Part shown: positions 35,109 to 44,564 of the stretch, one piece after another
Position numbering within the stretch: the first letter of the stretch is position 1
Layout of the letters: each line of letters starts with the position of its first letter
Assembly: GCA_965215775.1 (NCBI GenBank)
Contig: CBDCEG010000017.1
Span: 1 to 64,000 of the forward strand
Length of the DNA stretch: 64,000 nucleotides
Source of the DNA: CBDCEG01 sp965215775
GTDB lineage: Bacteria > Pseudomonadota > Gammaproteobacteria > Cardiobacteriales > Ostreibacteriaceae
Reading direction: 5' to 3'
Made by a program: the position numbers and the translations under genes
Notes under the pieces: model-generated
What the model was told of the DNA's origin: nothing
Seen by the model: only the letters and a program-made list of their open reading frames with translations
Database searches by the model: none

Positions 35109-35720
35109 TTATTTGCCCCCATTAAATATATAAGTTTTAAGAGTAGCACTTACTTCCAAAGGCGCATCTGATGTACCGTCATATATTTTTTTGTTTTTTA
35201 AGTGCTCCATTGCTATGCTATCAAAGTGCATTATTTGTTCTAAAGAAGATATATCATGAACAAAAGAGGTCATTGCTAAATAACCAGCTTTTGTTTTCAA
35301 CTTAAAAGTTTTAACTGTATAAAATGCACTCTCTTTTTTACTGTCAATACCTTTTTCAAATAATGTTATATTTATACCATTTTCAACACCCTTTTTATAC
35401 AATGTTTCAATCAAGTTATTAATATCACTTTCTGCTGGCAGATATTTTTTTAAAATATTAAGTTTTTTTTCAAGTTTTTTTGCATCCGACCTTATCCCTG
35501 ATAAATTTGCTACTATATTTTGATCTTTTATAAAAACACCCTTCTTTTTTATTAAAGCTGCCTGAGATGAGGCAACCTCATCTTCAAGTTTGCTAACAAA
35601 GAAAAATCTTAAAGCCATAAATATAACAAAACCTAACAAAACAGCCATTAACAACCTTAGCCACATTGGCCACTTTGACAAATCATTTATATCATTCATT
35701 TCAAAACTACTTCTTGCCAT
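35109..35720 (-). CDS. pilO: Type IV pilus inner-membrane protein PilO
   Basis: Bitopic protein that heterodimerises with PilN. The chosen ATG at 35720 (MARSSFEMND) has an AAAGGTGG ribosome-binding site; a GTG three codons upstream is less likely. The 203 residues have one TM helix (LLMAVLLGFVIFMALRFFF, about 24-45), a coiled coil (KLEDEVASSQAALIKK ... SDAKKLEKKLNILKKYLP) and a ferredoxin-like periplasmic domain. Its 5' end overlaps pilN by 14 bp. Confidence 0.93.
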   Translation of the reverse strand: MARSSFEMNDINDLSKWPMWLRLLMAVLLGFVIFMALRFFFVSKLEDEVASSQAALIKKKGVFIKDQNIVANLSGIRSDAKKLEKKLNILKKYLPAESDINNLIETLYKKGVENGINITLFEKGIDSKKESAFYTVKTFKLKTKAGYLAMTSFVHDISSLEQIMHFDSIAMEHLKNKKIYDGTSDAPLEVSATLKTYIFNGGK

Positions 35721-36285
35721 TTTTACCACCTTTTATTATTTTTTTGTTATCAGTAATTTTTGTCGTGTAAGTAAACTCCTTAATTGAGTCTTTTTTATTT
35801 TTTCCCTGCGAGTAGCTCGGCGTCCCTATTCCAAAAATAGAGCTAGATTCTAAAGACCTCGTCATTTTAGTCATTTCCTCTTCATTAACAGCTATTCCTT
35901 TCATAACGAACCGATTTTTATCTAACGATATATCCCTTAAAAATAAGTTTTCAGGAGAGCTTTCAGATACTTGCTTTAGAATTTCTGTTGTTATTACCCT
36001 TCTACCTCTTAGTTTTTCAATAGAGTCTATTTGCTCTAAAACCATCTTCTTGGACTTTTCCAAATCATCTTTTTCTTTTTTTGCTTTAGCTAAACCTAAT
36101 ATTTTACTTTCATAGTAGCTTTTTGCTCTTGCATTATCCTCAAGTTTTAAATCACAATAATAATAAAATCCAACTACTGCAATAAGACCACAAACAGCTC
36201 CTATACCAAGTACAATTTTTGTATTTTTCTCTCTTGCAAACCTTAGTTCATCTCGCCAAGGTAGTAAATTAAATTGAATAGCCAT
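35707..36285 (-). CDS. pilN: Type IV pilus inner-membrane protein PilN
   Basis: The 192-residue protein starts with the conserved cytoplasmic PilN motif that binds PilM (QFNLLPWRDELRFAREKNT), followed by a TM helix (IVLGIGAVCGLIAVVGFYYYC, about 24-45), a coiled coil, and a periplasmic domain. The C-terminus is lysine-rich. It starts 4 bp after pilM. Confidence 0.95.
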   Translation of the reverse strand: MAIQFNLLPWRDELRFAREKNTKIVLGIGAVCGLIAVVGFYYYCDLKLEDNARAKSYYESKILGLAKAKKEKDDLEKSKKMVLEQIDSIEKLRGRRVITTEILKQVSESSPENLFLRDISLDKNRFVMKGIAVNEEEMTKMTRSLESSSIFGIGTPSYSQGKNKKDSIKEFTYTTKITDNKKIIKGGKNGKK

Positions 36286-36289
36286 ATTC

Positions 36290-37288
36290 TTATTTCCTCA
36301 TTGATAAACTAATAGCCATAGAGCCTGATGCCATTAAATGCTCTAATGAAAAATCTGAAGTTGCTTTCTTGCCTATTTTTATTGGACCACCTGTCGGTAA
36401 ATCCTCAAATTTAATATTAGGTATATTATCTGACAAAATCTCATTCAAGCCAGGAACTAATGATCCCCCACCTACAACATAAGCAACAGCAACATCTGAG
36501 ACACTTTGATCAAAGAACTCAAAACTTTCATTCAATTGCTCAGCCAAAGAGTTTAAATATTCAGGAAGAACAGTATCTTTAAACTCAGAAAGCGAGTTAA
36601 TTTTTCTTTTCTCTGCATCTTCTAAGGAAATACCCGCAAGCTCACTAATTAACTCTGTTAACTGTTGACCGCCTATTTGCTGCTCTCTAGAAAAAATCAT
36701 CTCAACACTATTATAAATATAAACATTTGTTGTTTTATAACCAACATCAATTATAGCAAAATTATCTTGATATTTTTTACCTTTAATCTTTTCCATAACT
36801 TGACCATAAGCAAAACCTTCCACGTCAACCTCAACTTCTTTCACTAACTTATAATTCAAACTCTGAACCTTTTTCTCAACTAAATCCCGTCTCGTAGCAG
36901 CAAGCAATACGCGCTGCATTCCAACATTTGTTGACTTACCTAAAGACACAAAATCATAATATGTATTCTCAGAAGGAAAGGGAACAAAGCTTGTTAATTG
37001 AGTAATAACCTCACCTTCCAGCGAATCACCAGACAAATCAGAATCAACCTCTGTAGTTTTTATTATTGCAGAAGATGTTGAAATACCTAAGCAAACTTTC
37101 TCTTGAGTCTTCCCTATTTTCTTTAACAACCTTGTTATTATTTGTTGAGCAGAAGCCTCATCCAAAGCTCCGCCTCGTAGCTCAGGAGGTAAAACCTCAC
37201 TAACTACTCTTTCTACTACAGCCTTTCTACCTGATAACCTTGATAAAGCTATTTTGATAGAATAGCTACCTATATCTATTCCTAACAC
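36290..37288 (-). CDS. pilM: Type IV pilus actin-like ATPase PilM
   Basis: Cytoplasmic actin-fold protein that binds the PilN N-terminus. The 332 residues have the phosphate-1 motif LGIDIGSYSIKIALSR, the second phosphate loop FAIIDVGYKTTNVYIY and the adenosine motif VAYVVGGGSLVPGLNEIL. First gene of the pil operon; the gap of 49 bp to gltA leaves little room for a promoter, so its promoter may overlap the end of gltA. Confidence 0.95.
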   Translation of the reverse strand: MLGIDIGSYSIKIALSRLSGRKAVVERVVSEVLPPELRGGALDEASAQQIITRLLKKIGKTQEKVCLGISTSSAIIKTTEVDSDLSGDSLEGEVITQLTSFVPFPSENTYYDFVSLGKSTNVGMQRVLLAATRRDLVEKKVQSLNYKLVKEVEVDVEGFAYGQVMEKIKGKKYQDNFAIIDVGYKTTNVYIYNSVEMIFSREQQIGGQQLTELISELAGISLEDAEKRKINSLSEFKDTVLPEYLNSLAEQLNESFEFFDQSVSDVAVAYVVGGGSLVPGLNEILSDNIPNIKFEDLPTGGPIKIGKKATSDFSLEHLMASGSMAISLSMRK

Positions 37289-37337
37289 GATGACCTCCGT
37301 ATTACTATTTTAATTATATTATTTTACTTAACTTAAC

Positions 37338-38606
37338 TTACTTCAAATCTCTTTTCGCATAACCAGTGTAAAGTTGCCTTGGTCTTCCTATTTTATAAGA
37401 GTTAGTTACTAATTCATTCCAATGAGCGACCCAACCTGCTGTTCTAGCTACTGCAAACATAACTGTAAACATACTAACAGGTATATTTAACGCACTATAT
37501 ATTATTCCTGAGTAAAAATCTACATTTGGATATAAATTTCTTTTAATAAAGTAATCATCTTTCAAAGCAATCTCCTCTAGCTTTATTGCCAAATCCATTC
37601 TTGAGTCCGTCCCATATTTAGCTAAAATTTCATGGCAAAGCCCTCTAATTATGGTTGCACGAGGATCGAAGTTTTTATAAACCCTATGACCAAACCCCAT
37701 CAATCTAAAAGAATCATTTTTATCTTTTGCTTTCTCTATATATTTGTCAACATTAGAAATATCACCTATTTCGTCAAGCATTTTTAAAACTGCTTCATTT
37801 GCACCACCATGAGCAGGACCCCACAAAGAAGCAATACCCGCAGAAACTGCAGCATAAGGATTGGTTCCAGTGCTTCCCGCCAATCTAACTGTTGAAGTTG
37901 ACGCATTTTGCTCATGATCAGCATGTAAAACAAACAAAACATCCAAAGCTTTAGCTGCCAAAGGATCAACCTTATAACCTTGATTTGGACGAGAAAACAT
38001 CATATTAAGAAAGTTTTCTGCATAACCCATACTTGGATCAGGGTAAACAAATGGTTCACCAATACTATGTTTGTAAGCTGCCGCTGCAATAACTGGCATT
38101 TTAGCAATTAACCTAAGAGCTGTTCTTCGTCTTCTTGAATCATCAGCCAAATTCAAAGCACTTGGGTAAAAAGCAGCTAAAGATCCTACAACTCCAGTAA
38201 GCATTGCCATTGGGTGAGCATCATGATTAAAACCATCAAAAAACTTTTTAAGATTTTCATTGATTAAAGTATAGTCTGCTATTTCATCTTTGTATGTTTT
38301 TCGCTCTTCCTCAGAAGGGATTTCACCATAAAGCAACAAATAAGCAATATCTATAAATTTATATTTATCAGCTAATTGCTCAATTGGATAACCTCTATAA
38401 AGAAGCTCACCTTTACCACCGTCAATAAAAGTAATTTTACTTTCACAACTTGAAGTTGCTGTAAATCCAGGATCGTGGGTAAAAAGGTCAGTTTGTTTTG
38501 TTAAAGATGATATATCAATAACAGACTTACCAAGAACTGGGTCTAGAATTGGCAATTCTACTTCCCCACCTTCAAAATCCCCAACTAACTTAACTATTTT
38601 CCCCAT
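37338..38606 (-). CDS. gltA: Citrate synthase (type II)
   Basis: Condenses oxaloacetate and acetyl-CoA at the entry to the TCA cycle. AAAGGAGA lies 6 bp before the ATG at 38606 (MGKIVKLVGD), which I prefer to the ATG two codons upstream. The 422 residues have catalytic histidines in HADHEQNAST and GFGHRVYKNFDPRA and the aspartate in NVDFYSGII. The sequence ends PRQLYTGYAKRDLK. The length and the N-terminal beta domain (residues 1-80) are those of the hexameric, NADH-sensitive proteobacterial form. Confidence 0.96.
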   Translation of the reverse strand: MGKIVKLVGDFEGGEVELPILDPVLGKSVIDISSLTKQTDLFTHDPGFTATSSCESKITFIDGGKGELLYRGYPIEQLADKYKFIDIAYLLLYGEIPSEEERKTYKDEIADYTLINENLKKFFDGFNHDAHPMAMLTGVVGSLAAFYPSALNLADDSRRRRTALRLIAKMPVIAAAAYKHSIGEPFVYPDPSMGYAENFLNMMFSRPNQGYKVDPLAAKALDVLFVLHADHEQNASTSTVRLAGSTGTNPYAAVSAGIASLWGPAHGGANEAVLKMLDEIGDISNVDKYIEKAKDKNDSFRLMGFGHRVYKNFDPRATIIRGLCHEILAKYGTDSRMDLAIKLEEIALKDDYFIKRNLYPNVDFYSGIIYSALNIPVSMFTVMFAVARTAGWVAHWNELVTNSYKIGRPRQLYTGYAKRDLK

Positions 38607-38668
38607 TTTCATCTCCTTTTAAAAAATTAAGAAACCTAATATTTAAACAACTTCACCAATAAAAAAAA

Positions 38669-38917
38669 CTATTTTTTATTGCCGTATCTTTGTTTAAACT
38701 TATCTACTCTACCTGCTGTATCAACTATATTTTGTTTACCAGTATAAAAAGGGTGTGATTTGCTTGAAATCTCAATTTTAGCAAGTGGATATTCCTGCCC
38801 ATCTTCCCACTCTATTGTTTCCTTTGTATGTATTGTTGACTTTGTTAAAAAAGCAAAGTCTGCTGCTGTATCTTTAAAAACCACATCTCTATAATTTGGG
38901 TGAATATCTTTTTTCAT
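38669..38917 (-). CDS. rpmE2: Ribosomal protein bL31, type B
   Basis: Protein of the 50S subunit, 82 residues, starting MKKDIHPNYRDVVFKDT and ending VDTAGRVDKFKQRYG. It lacks the zinc-binding cysteines of type A L31, marking it as the zinc-independent form, which in other bacteria is used under zinc limitation. An AT-only inverted repeat overlaps its stop codon (about 38659-38683). Confidence 0.96.
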   Translation of the reverse strand: MKKDIHPNYRDVVFKDTAADFAFLTKSTIHTKETIEWEDGQEYPLAKIEISSKSHPFYTGKQNIVDTAGRVDKFKQRYGNKK

Positions 38918-39168
38918 TTTTTATCCCTATAACTTTATTCATTTCAAAAAAGAACAAACCAAGCTCTACACTTTAGTTCATTACCAATAACTTTTCAATT
39001 CTACCTCAATAAAGATTATTATCAATATTATTTAAGTAAAATTACACAAAATAACATAATTATATAAGTGGTTATGTAACTTTAATTTAAGATAGATAAG
39101 TATTTCGGTATAGAAAAAGATTCTTTTATAAACACAAACTTCAAACAATAACTTTAAAAAGCATTAAG

Positions 39169-39726
39169 TTATATTTGGTAGTTATTTTTATCTCCAATAT
39201 CAAAATGCAATGGCATTGACCATTTTTTTATACATAACCACAAGTAAATAATACCAACTAAACATAAGGCATATGAATCATTTACTTCAAAAAATATTGC
39301 CATAACTACATAAATAAGCAATGGAGGAACAAGAAATAATGATTTTATTTTAAAACAAAAATATTCTTTTATTGCAAGCATACTTGCGGTTGCATAAAAA
39401 AAACCAAAGCTAAACACTTCAACAATTTGTTTAGCTGATTGATTTTCAATAAGGGTTGAAACAACAAAGGTAATAAAACCTAACCAACAAATAAAAGGAA
39501 CTAACCACCTTAAAAAAGCAACATAAAGGTGAATATTAGCACAGCTAAGACCTATAGATAAGCTAACAAATAAAAAATAACTCTCCCCAAAAATACTCAA
39601 ATCAAATAAACTTTCAATTGATTTTAAAATACAGCTTATTGCAAAAATAGTCAGCCCAACTCTATAAAGAATAACGGTTATATTATCCAAATTATTCATA
39701 TTCGGTTTATGTTCTGGATTTGCCAT
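39169..39726 (-). CDS. Uncharacterised integral membrane protein, DUF2301-like
   Basis: A 185-residue hydrophobic protein with about six predicted helices (for instance ILYRVGLTIFAISCILKSI, YFLFVSLSIGLSCANIHLYVAFL, LVPFICWLGFITFVVSTLI, VFSFGFFYATASMLAI, LFLVPPLLIYVVMAIFF, ALCLVGIIYLWLCI). The SCANIHLYVAFLRWLVP and AIKEYFCFKIKSLFLVPPLL elements resemble the DUF2301 family. No function is known. It lies just downstream of the alpha-glucoside ATPase gene (38 bp) and could be transcribed with it; the 251 bp after it to rpmE2 hold no gene I can see. Confidence 0.55.
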   Translation of the reverse strand: MANPEHKPNMNNLDNITVILYRVGLTIFAISCILKSIESLFDLSIFGESYFLFVSLSIGLSCANIHLYVAFLRWLVPFICWLGFITFVVSTLIENQSAKQIVEVFSFGFFYATASMLAIKEYFCFKIKSLFLVPPLLIYVVMAIFFEVNDSYALCLVGIIYLWLCIKKWSMPLHFDIGDKNNYQI

Positions 39727-39764
39727 TTATTTACCTTTTTTAATCATATATTTTTCATAAGTAT

Positions 39765-40859
39765 TTAATCACCAAAAAGAATATGTCTTTCATTATTAAA
39801 CACATGAATATCAGTTTCTTTTGCTTTTAGTTTTATTTCTTGCCCTTGTTCTATATCAATATTACCAGCTAATTTAACAACAACTTGTTCTTTTTGCCCT
39901 TCTATATCAGTATAAATAAGCTGTATTTCTCCAAGATTTTCTATATAAGAAACTTTACCCATAAACATTGGAGTTTCAGCATTAGCTTTATCAATCATAA
40001 TAAAATCTTCTGGTCTTATTCCTAGCTGGATTTTATTGCAACTTATATTATTAGGAAAATCAACAGTCATAGTATAAAGCTCAGAAATTTTCACATTCAA
40101 ATCACTACCATTTACTTCTGCAGTCGCATCTAATATATTCATAGATGGACTTCCTATAAATTTAGCAACAAATAAATTTGCAGGTTTGTGATAAATTTCC
40201 ATTGGTGTTCCTATTTGCTCAACTCTACCATCACGCAAAACCACAACTTTATCAGCTAAAGTCATTGCTTCAACTTGATCATGAGTTACATAAATCATAG
40301 TTCTATTTTCTAAATGTTTATGTAGCTGGGCAATTTCAATTCTAGTTTGCACTCTAAGAGCGGCATCTAAATTAGATAATGGTTCATCAAATAAAAATAT
40401 ATCAGAATCTCTAACTATTGCTCTTCCTATAGCAACCCTTTGTCTTTGTCCGCCTGAGAGATTTTTAGGTAATCTATCTAAATATTCAGTTAGCTGAAGC
40501 ATTTCTGCTGCTTTTTCAACTTTTTCTTTTATTGAAAGCTTATCCGCTTTAGCTAGCTTCATTCCAAACGCCATATTTTCATAAACCGTCATATGTGGAT
40601 ACAAAGCATAAGATTGGAAAACCATTGAAATTCCTCTTTCCGACGGAGATAAACTATTAACAACCTTATCATCAAAAGATAAAGTTCCAGAAGTTATATC
40701 CTCAAGCCCAGCGATAACTCTAAGTAAAGTTGATTTACCACAACCTGATGGACCAACAAAAACTATAAACTCTCCAGAGTTAATGCTAAATGAAATATCT
40801 TTCAAAACCTTTACAGGACCAAAATCTTTACAAACCTTATTAAATTCTAAAGATGCCAT
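39765..40859 (-). CDS. Sugar ABC transporter ATP-binding protein (AglK/MalK type)
   Basis: Energises alpha-glucoside import. The 364 residues contain Walker A GPSGCGKST, the Q-loop (VFQSYALYPHMTVYENM), signature LSGGQRQRVAIGRAIVR, Walker B DIFLFDEPLSNLDA and the H-loop VTHDQVEAM. The C-terminal regulatory TOBE/MalK domain (about 235-364, KIQLGIRPEDF) shows it is of the CUT1 family, which can serve several sugar importers. Last sugar gene of the operon, 2 bp after the glucosidase gene. Confidence 0.93.
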   Translation of the reverse strand: MASLEFNKVCKDFGPVKVLKDISFSINSGEFIVFVGPSGCGKSTLLRVIAGLEDITSGTLSFDDKVVNSLSPSERGISMVFQSYALYPHMTVYENMAFGMKLAKADKLSIKEKVEKAAEMLQLTEYLDRLPKNLSGGQRQRVAIGRAIVRDSDIFLFDEPLSNLDAALRVQTRIEIAQLHKHLENRTMIYVTHDQVEAMTLADKVVVLRDGRVEQIGTPMEIYHKPANLFVAKFIGSPSMNILDATAEVNGSDLNVKISELYTMTVDFPNNISCNKIQLGIRPEDFIMIDKANAETPMFMGKVSYIENLGEIQLIYTDIEGQKEQVVVKLAGNIDIEQGQEIKLKAKETDIHVFNNERHILFGD

Positions 40860-40861
40860 TT

Positions 40862-42532
40862 TTATTCTCCAATTATTTTAGTTTCAGTAAGCCATACTCC
40901 ATAAGGAGCTAACTTAACTACAAAATTCTCATTATTATAAATACTGTTGTATTTCAACTCTGAAATTGTTTTATATTTATATTCTTCTGACATTACTAAC
41001 CTTTGCTCTTGATCAGAAAAATTAAATACACAAAGCAATCGTTCTTTATTTCTTACGCGGTAAAATGATAAAACATCTGGATTTAAGTTAATAAACTCAA
41101 TTTCTCCAAGCTGTAAACTTTTGTATGTTTTTCTAATATTTATTAGATTTTTATAATATTCTAACAAACTATCTTGTTTGTTTTTTTGCTTGCTTACACT
41201 ACTAGATAAATGACCATCATCAACAGGCAACCAGCACTTATCTGCAGTTGAAAACCCTGCATTTTTAGCCAAACTATCCCAAACCATAGGAGTTCTACAA
41301 CCATCCCTGCTTTTTATTTTTGGCCAGAACTCTATTCCATAAGGGTCTTGTAAGTCTTTAAACTTAACATCTACATCTTTTAACCCAAGCTCCTCTCCTT
41401 GATATAAACAAGGTGTTCCTTTTATAGTTAAAAGAATTGTAGCTAACATTTTCAACCAATTTTGTTGTGAGTTCCCATCTTTTTCCCACCTTGTTGCATA
41501 CCTTGCAGTATCGTGATTTGAAAAAGACCAAGATGCCCAAGATTCTTTTGCAACTTCTATATATTTAGTTACTGTTTTTTGAATATAATCTGGCGTTGGA
41601 GTATTTTTATTTAAAAAATCAAAGCCATAACACATATGAATCTTATCAGTTCCCGCTGTATAATCCGCCATTATTTCCAACCCACGATGAGAATCTCCAA
41701 CCTCTCCAACAGAAGTTATGCAATCATAAGTATCTAAAAGCTTTCTAAATCTTTTTAAAAAATCTATATTCTCAGGTCTGGTTTTATCATAAAGGTGAAG
41801 TTGATAAGTATATGGATTAGCTATATCTGAAGCTATTTCAATGCGTTTATCTTCATCAAGCCCTGGGTTATCTCGTAATAAATTATCATGAAAATAAAAA
41901 TTAACCGTATCTAACCTAAAACCATCAACTCCCAAATCTAACCAAAACTTAGTTATATCTAAAAGTGCATCTTGCACTTCTATATTATGAAAATTAAGAT
42001 CTGGCTGTGAAGTTAAAAAATTATGTAAATAATACTGTTTTCTAGTTGTATTCCAATGCCAAGCACTCCCACCAAAAATAGATAACCAATTATTTGGTGG
42101 AGTTCCATCTTTTTTAGGATCGGCCCAAACATACCAATCAGATTTGGAGTTATTTTTACTTTCCTTACTCTCAACAAACCAAGGGTGAATGTCAGCAGTA
42201 TGAGAAATAACTAAATCAATAATAACTTTTATATTTAGTTTATGAGCTTTATCTAATAACTCTTTAAAATCATCTAAAGTTCCAAATATAGGATCTACAT
42301 TTTTATAGTTTTCAACATCATAACCAAAATCATTCATTGGAGATTTAAAAAAAGGAGAAATCCAAATAGCATCAATACCTAATTCAGAAATATAATCAAG
42401 CCTACTAATGACACCTTTTATATCCCCTATTCCATCACCGTTACTATCTTGGTAAGATCTAAGGTATATTTGGTAAATAACAGCTTCTTTCCACCAATCT
42501 TTATTATTTATTTTTATCATTGTATTTTGCAA
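40862..42532 (-). CDS. GH13 alpha-glucosidase
   Basis: Cytoplasmic enzyme likely splitting imported alpha-glucosides. The 556 residues carry the GH13 regions: DLVISHTADIHPW (region I), GFRLDTVNFYFHD with nucleophile D208 (region II), SVGEVGD with the acid/base Glu (region III) and FSNHDTARY (region IV). The N-terminal WWKEAVIYQIYLRSYQDSNG is typical of alpha-glucosidase/oligo-1,6-glucosidase (AglA, MalL) subfamilies. There is no signal peptide. The start is either this TTG, with AAAGG 5 bp upstream and next to the permease stop, or the ATG at 42520. Exact substrate (sucrose, trehalose, maltose) is not determinable by eye. Confidence 0.92.
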   Translation of the reverse strand: MQNTMIKINNKDWWKEAVIYQIYLRSYQDSNGDGIGDIKGVISRLDYISELGIDAIWISPFFKSPMNDFGYDVENYKNVDPIFGTLDDFKELLDKAHKLNIKVIIDLVISHTADIHPWFVESKESKNNSKSDWYVWADPKKDGTPPNNWLSIFGGSAWHWNTTRKQYYLHNFLTSQPDLNFHNIEVQDALLDITKFWLDLGVDGFRLDTVNFYFHDNLLRDNPGLDEDKRIEIASDIANPYTYQLHLYDKTRPENIDFLKRFRKLLDTYDCITSVGEVGDSHRGLEIMADYTAGTDKIHMCYGFDFLNKNTPTPDYIQKTVTKYIEVAKESWASWSFSNHDTARYATRWEKDGNSQQNWLKMLATILLTIKGTPCLYQGEELGLKDVDVKFKDLQDPYGIEFWPKIKSRDGCRTPMVWDSLAKNAGFSTADKCWLPVDDGHLSSSVSKQKNKQDSLLEYYKNLINIRKTYKSLQLGEIEFINLNPDVLSFYRVRNKERLLCVFNFSDQEQRLVMSEEYKYKTISELKYNSIYNNENFVVKLAPYGVWLTETKIIGE

Positions 42533-43372
42533 TTAACCTTTTACGCCACCAGCAGTTAGACCTGATATTATTTTTCTTTGGAAAATAAGAACCAAGATAA
42601 CCAGTGGAACCGTTACAATTACAGAGGCTGCCATTAATGGACCCCAAGGAAGTTCATGTTCTGAAGCCCCAGATATCATTGCAATTGCAACAGGAACCGT
42701 TCTAACTTCCTCACCTTGTATAAATGTAAAAGCAAATAAGAATTCATTCCAAGCAACAATAAAGGCTAATAAACCTGTAGTAACCATAGCTGGCCACATA
42801 ATTGGCATAAATACTTTAGTAATTATTTGCCAACTAGAAGCACCATCAACAATAGCTGCTTCCTCTAATTCAACTGGTATTTCTCTCATAAATGTTGTTA
42901 AAACCCATACTGTGAAAGGAAGTGTGAAAATCATATATGTAAGAACTAATGACCACAAAGAATTATATAAACCCAAATTTCTAACAAGTTCAAAAAGACC
43001 AGCAAGAACTGCAACTTGAGGAAACATTGATACAGAAAGTATAGTAAGCAATATCAAACCTCTGCCTTTGAAATCAATTCTAGCCAAAGCAAAAGATGCA
43101 GTAACTGAAAGCAACAAAGATATAATAACCACTGCCGTTGCAACAAATAAAGAGTTTCCTAAGTTCCTAAGGAAGTTACCTTCCGTTAAAACAGAGAAAT
43201 AGTTTTTTAAGTCAAATGAAGTTGGTAAATAACTTACTTCAAATATTTCTTTTCCAGACTTAAAGCTAGTGATTATTGCGTAATAAAAAGGAAATACTGC
43301 AAAAACAAATATTGTTAATATAATTAAGTAAAATATAATTTTTTTCACTATTTTTTTAACTTTAGTATCCAT
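42533..43372 (-). CDS. Sugar ABC transporter permease (AglG/MalG type)
   Basis: The 279-residue inner-membrane permease has six predicted helices, starting LIILTIFVFAVFPFYYAIITSFK. The EAA loop that contacts the ATPase is EEAAIVDGASSWQIITKVFMPIMWP. The C-terminal FQRKIISGLTAGGVKG is the characteristic end of MalG-type CUT1 permeases. It starts 2 bp after the partner permease gene. Confidence 0.93.
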   Translation of the reverse strand: MDTKVKKIVKKIIFYLIILTIFVFAVFPFYYAIITSFKSGKEIFEVSYLPTSFDLKNYFSVLTEGNFLRNLGNSLFVATAVVIISLLLSVTASFALARIDFKGRGLILLTILSVSMFPQVAVLAGLFELVRNLGLYNSLWSLVLTYMIFTLPFTVWVLTTFMREIPVELEEAAIVDGASSWQIITKVFMPIMWPAMVTTGLLAFIVAWNEFLFAFTFIQGEEVRTVPVAIAMISGASEHELPWGPLMAASVIVTVPLVILVLIFQRKIISGLTAGGVKG

Positions 43373-43374
43373 AA

Positions 43375-44361
43375 CTACTTACCTCCTGAGAGATTAACTC
43401 TTGAAATTTTTATATAAAGTATTGTAACCAAACCTATTATCAAAAATAACATTGTTGCAGCGGCCGAACCATATGCAAACTTATCAAATTGAAATAGATT
43501 TTCTTGAACAATAATACTCATGGTTTTTGTTTGTTCATTATTTGCTAAAATATAAATCAAATCAAATATCCGCAAAGAATCTAACATTCTAAAAATAACT
43601 GCAACCGTAAGAGTTGGCATAAGTAATGGTAGAGTTATCTTAAAGTAAACTTTTACTGGATGAACACCATCAATTTTAGCAGCTTCATAAATATCATTTG
43701 ATATTGTTTGCATTCCAGCAAGTAATAGTAGAACCATAAATGGAGTGGTTTTCCAAATATCAACCATAAGAACAGCCATCATTGCGGTATCTGATGAAGC
43801 TGTCCAAGCAACAGGATTATCGATAACCCCTATATACATTAACATATCGTTTATGATACCAAACTGATCATTTAACATCCACGCCCACATTTTTGCAGAA
43901 ACTATAGTCGGTATTGCCCAAGGTATTAATATGGAAGCTCTAATTAGACCTCTAAATTTAAACTTCATATTTAAAACATAAGCTATCATAAGCCCAAAAA
44001 TAAGCTCAAAACTAACTGAAAATATAGAAAAATAAACTGTATTCCAAACTGCTTTCCACCAAGCCGCATCTACTAGCAACCCAACCCATTCACCATCGCC
44101 CTCTCCATAGTCCACATACTCTAGATAATTTTTAAAGCCTATGAATTTAGCTTCATCAAGACCATCTAGTGAAGCATCTGTAAAGCCAAACCAAATTGAT
44201 TTAATAAGTGGCCAACCAGCAACAGCAAATAAAACTATTAACATCGGTGCTAAGAAAATTTTGGCATTTTTCAGTCTTTCTTTTTTTAAATTTGATTTTA
44301 ATGGAGTTATCACTAAATCATTGGGAGAAATATTAACTGCCTCTGTTTTTTGCGAAGACAT
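43375..44361 (-). CDS. Sugar ABC transporter permease (AglF/MalF type)
   Basis: The 328-residue permease has an extended polar N-terminus (about 1-35, ending NLKKERLKNAK), a first helix IFLAPMLIVLFAVAGWPLI, and the EAA loop YEAAKIDGVHPVKVYFKITLPLLMP. FGFTDASLDGLDEAKFIGFKNYLEYV in the periplasmic part is typical of CUT1 MalF-like permeases. It is separated from the binding-protein gene by 203 bp containing tandem repeats. Confidence 0.93.
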   Translation of the reverse strand: MSSQKTEAVNISPNDLVITPLKSNLKKERLKNAKIFLAPMLIVLFAVAGWPLIKSIWFGFTDASLDGLDEAKFIGFKNYLEYVDYGEGDGEWVGLLVDAAWWKAVWNTVYFSIFSVSFELIFGLMIAYVLNMKFKFRGLIRASILIPWAIPTIVSAKMWAWMLNDQFGIINDMLMYIGVIDNPVAWTASSDTAMMAVLMVDIWKTTPFMVLLLLAGMQTISNDIYEAAKIDGVHPVKVYFKITLPLLMPTLTVAVIFRMLDSLRIFDLIYILANNEQTKTMSIIVQENLFQFDKFAYGSAAATMLFLIIGLVTILYIKISRVNLSGGK

Positions 44362-44416
44362 ACTGGCCTCTTTTTGTATTTTTAATTGTTTTTTATAATT
44401 TATAAGTGCTAAAAGT

Positions 44417-44466
44417 TATTTCTAAATATTTCTTAGTATTTCTTGGTATTTCTTAGCATTTCTACT
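44417..44466. repeat. Five-copy 10-bp tandem repeat between binding-protein and permease genes
   Basis: Five head-to-tail 10-bp units close to TATTTCTTAG (44417-44426, 44427-44436, 44437-44446, 44447-44456, 44457-44466); units two and four are identical and the others differ at one to three positions. They lie between the binding-protein stop and the first permease start, where many sugar operons have mRNA-processing or attenuation signals. No strong hairpin is visible. Confidence 0.75.
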
Positions 44467-44564
44467 TATAGAGCTTTAACACATAGCTTTGCAATAAGTA
44501 AACAAATAAGTGAACCTATACTAACTATAAGTCCACCTATCTTATTTTTATTACTTATTGGTTT

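Noticed and set aside
38918..39168. Possible small RNA or tRNA gene downstream of the DUF2301-like gene.
   Set aside because: AT-rich with no cloverleaf, T-loop motif or strong hairpin seen on either strand.
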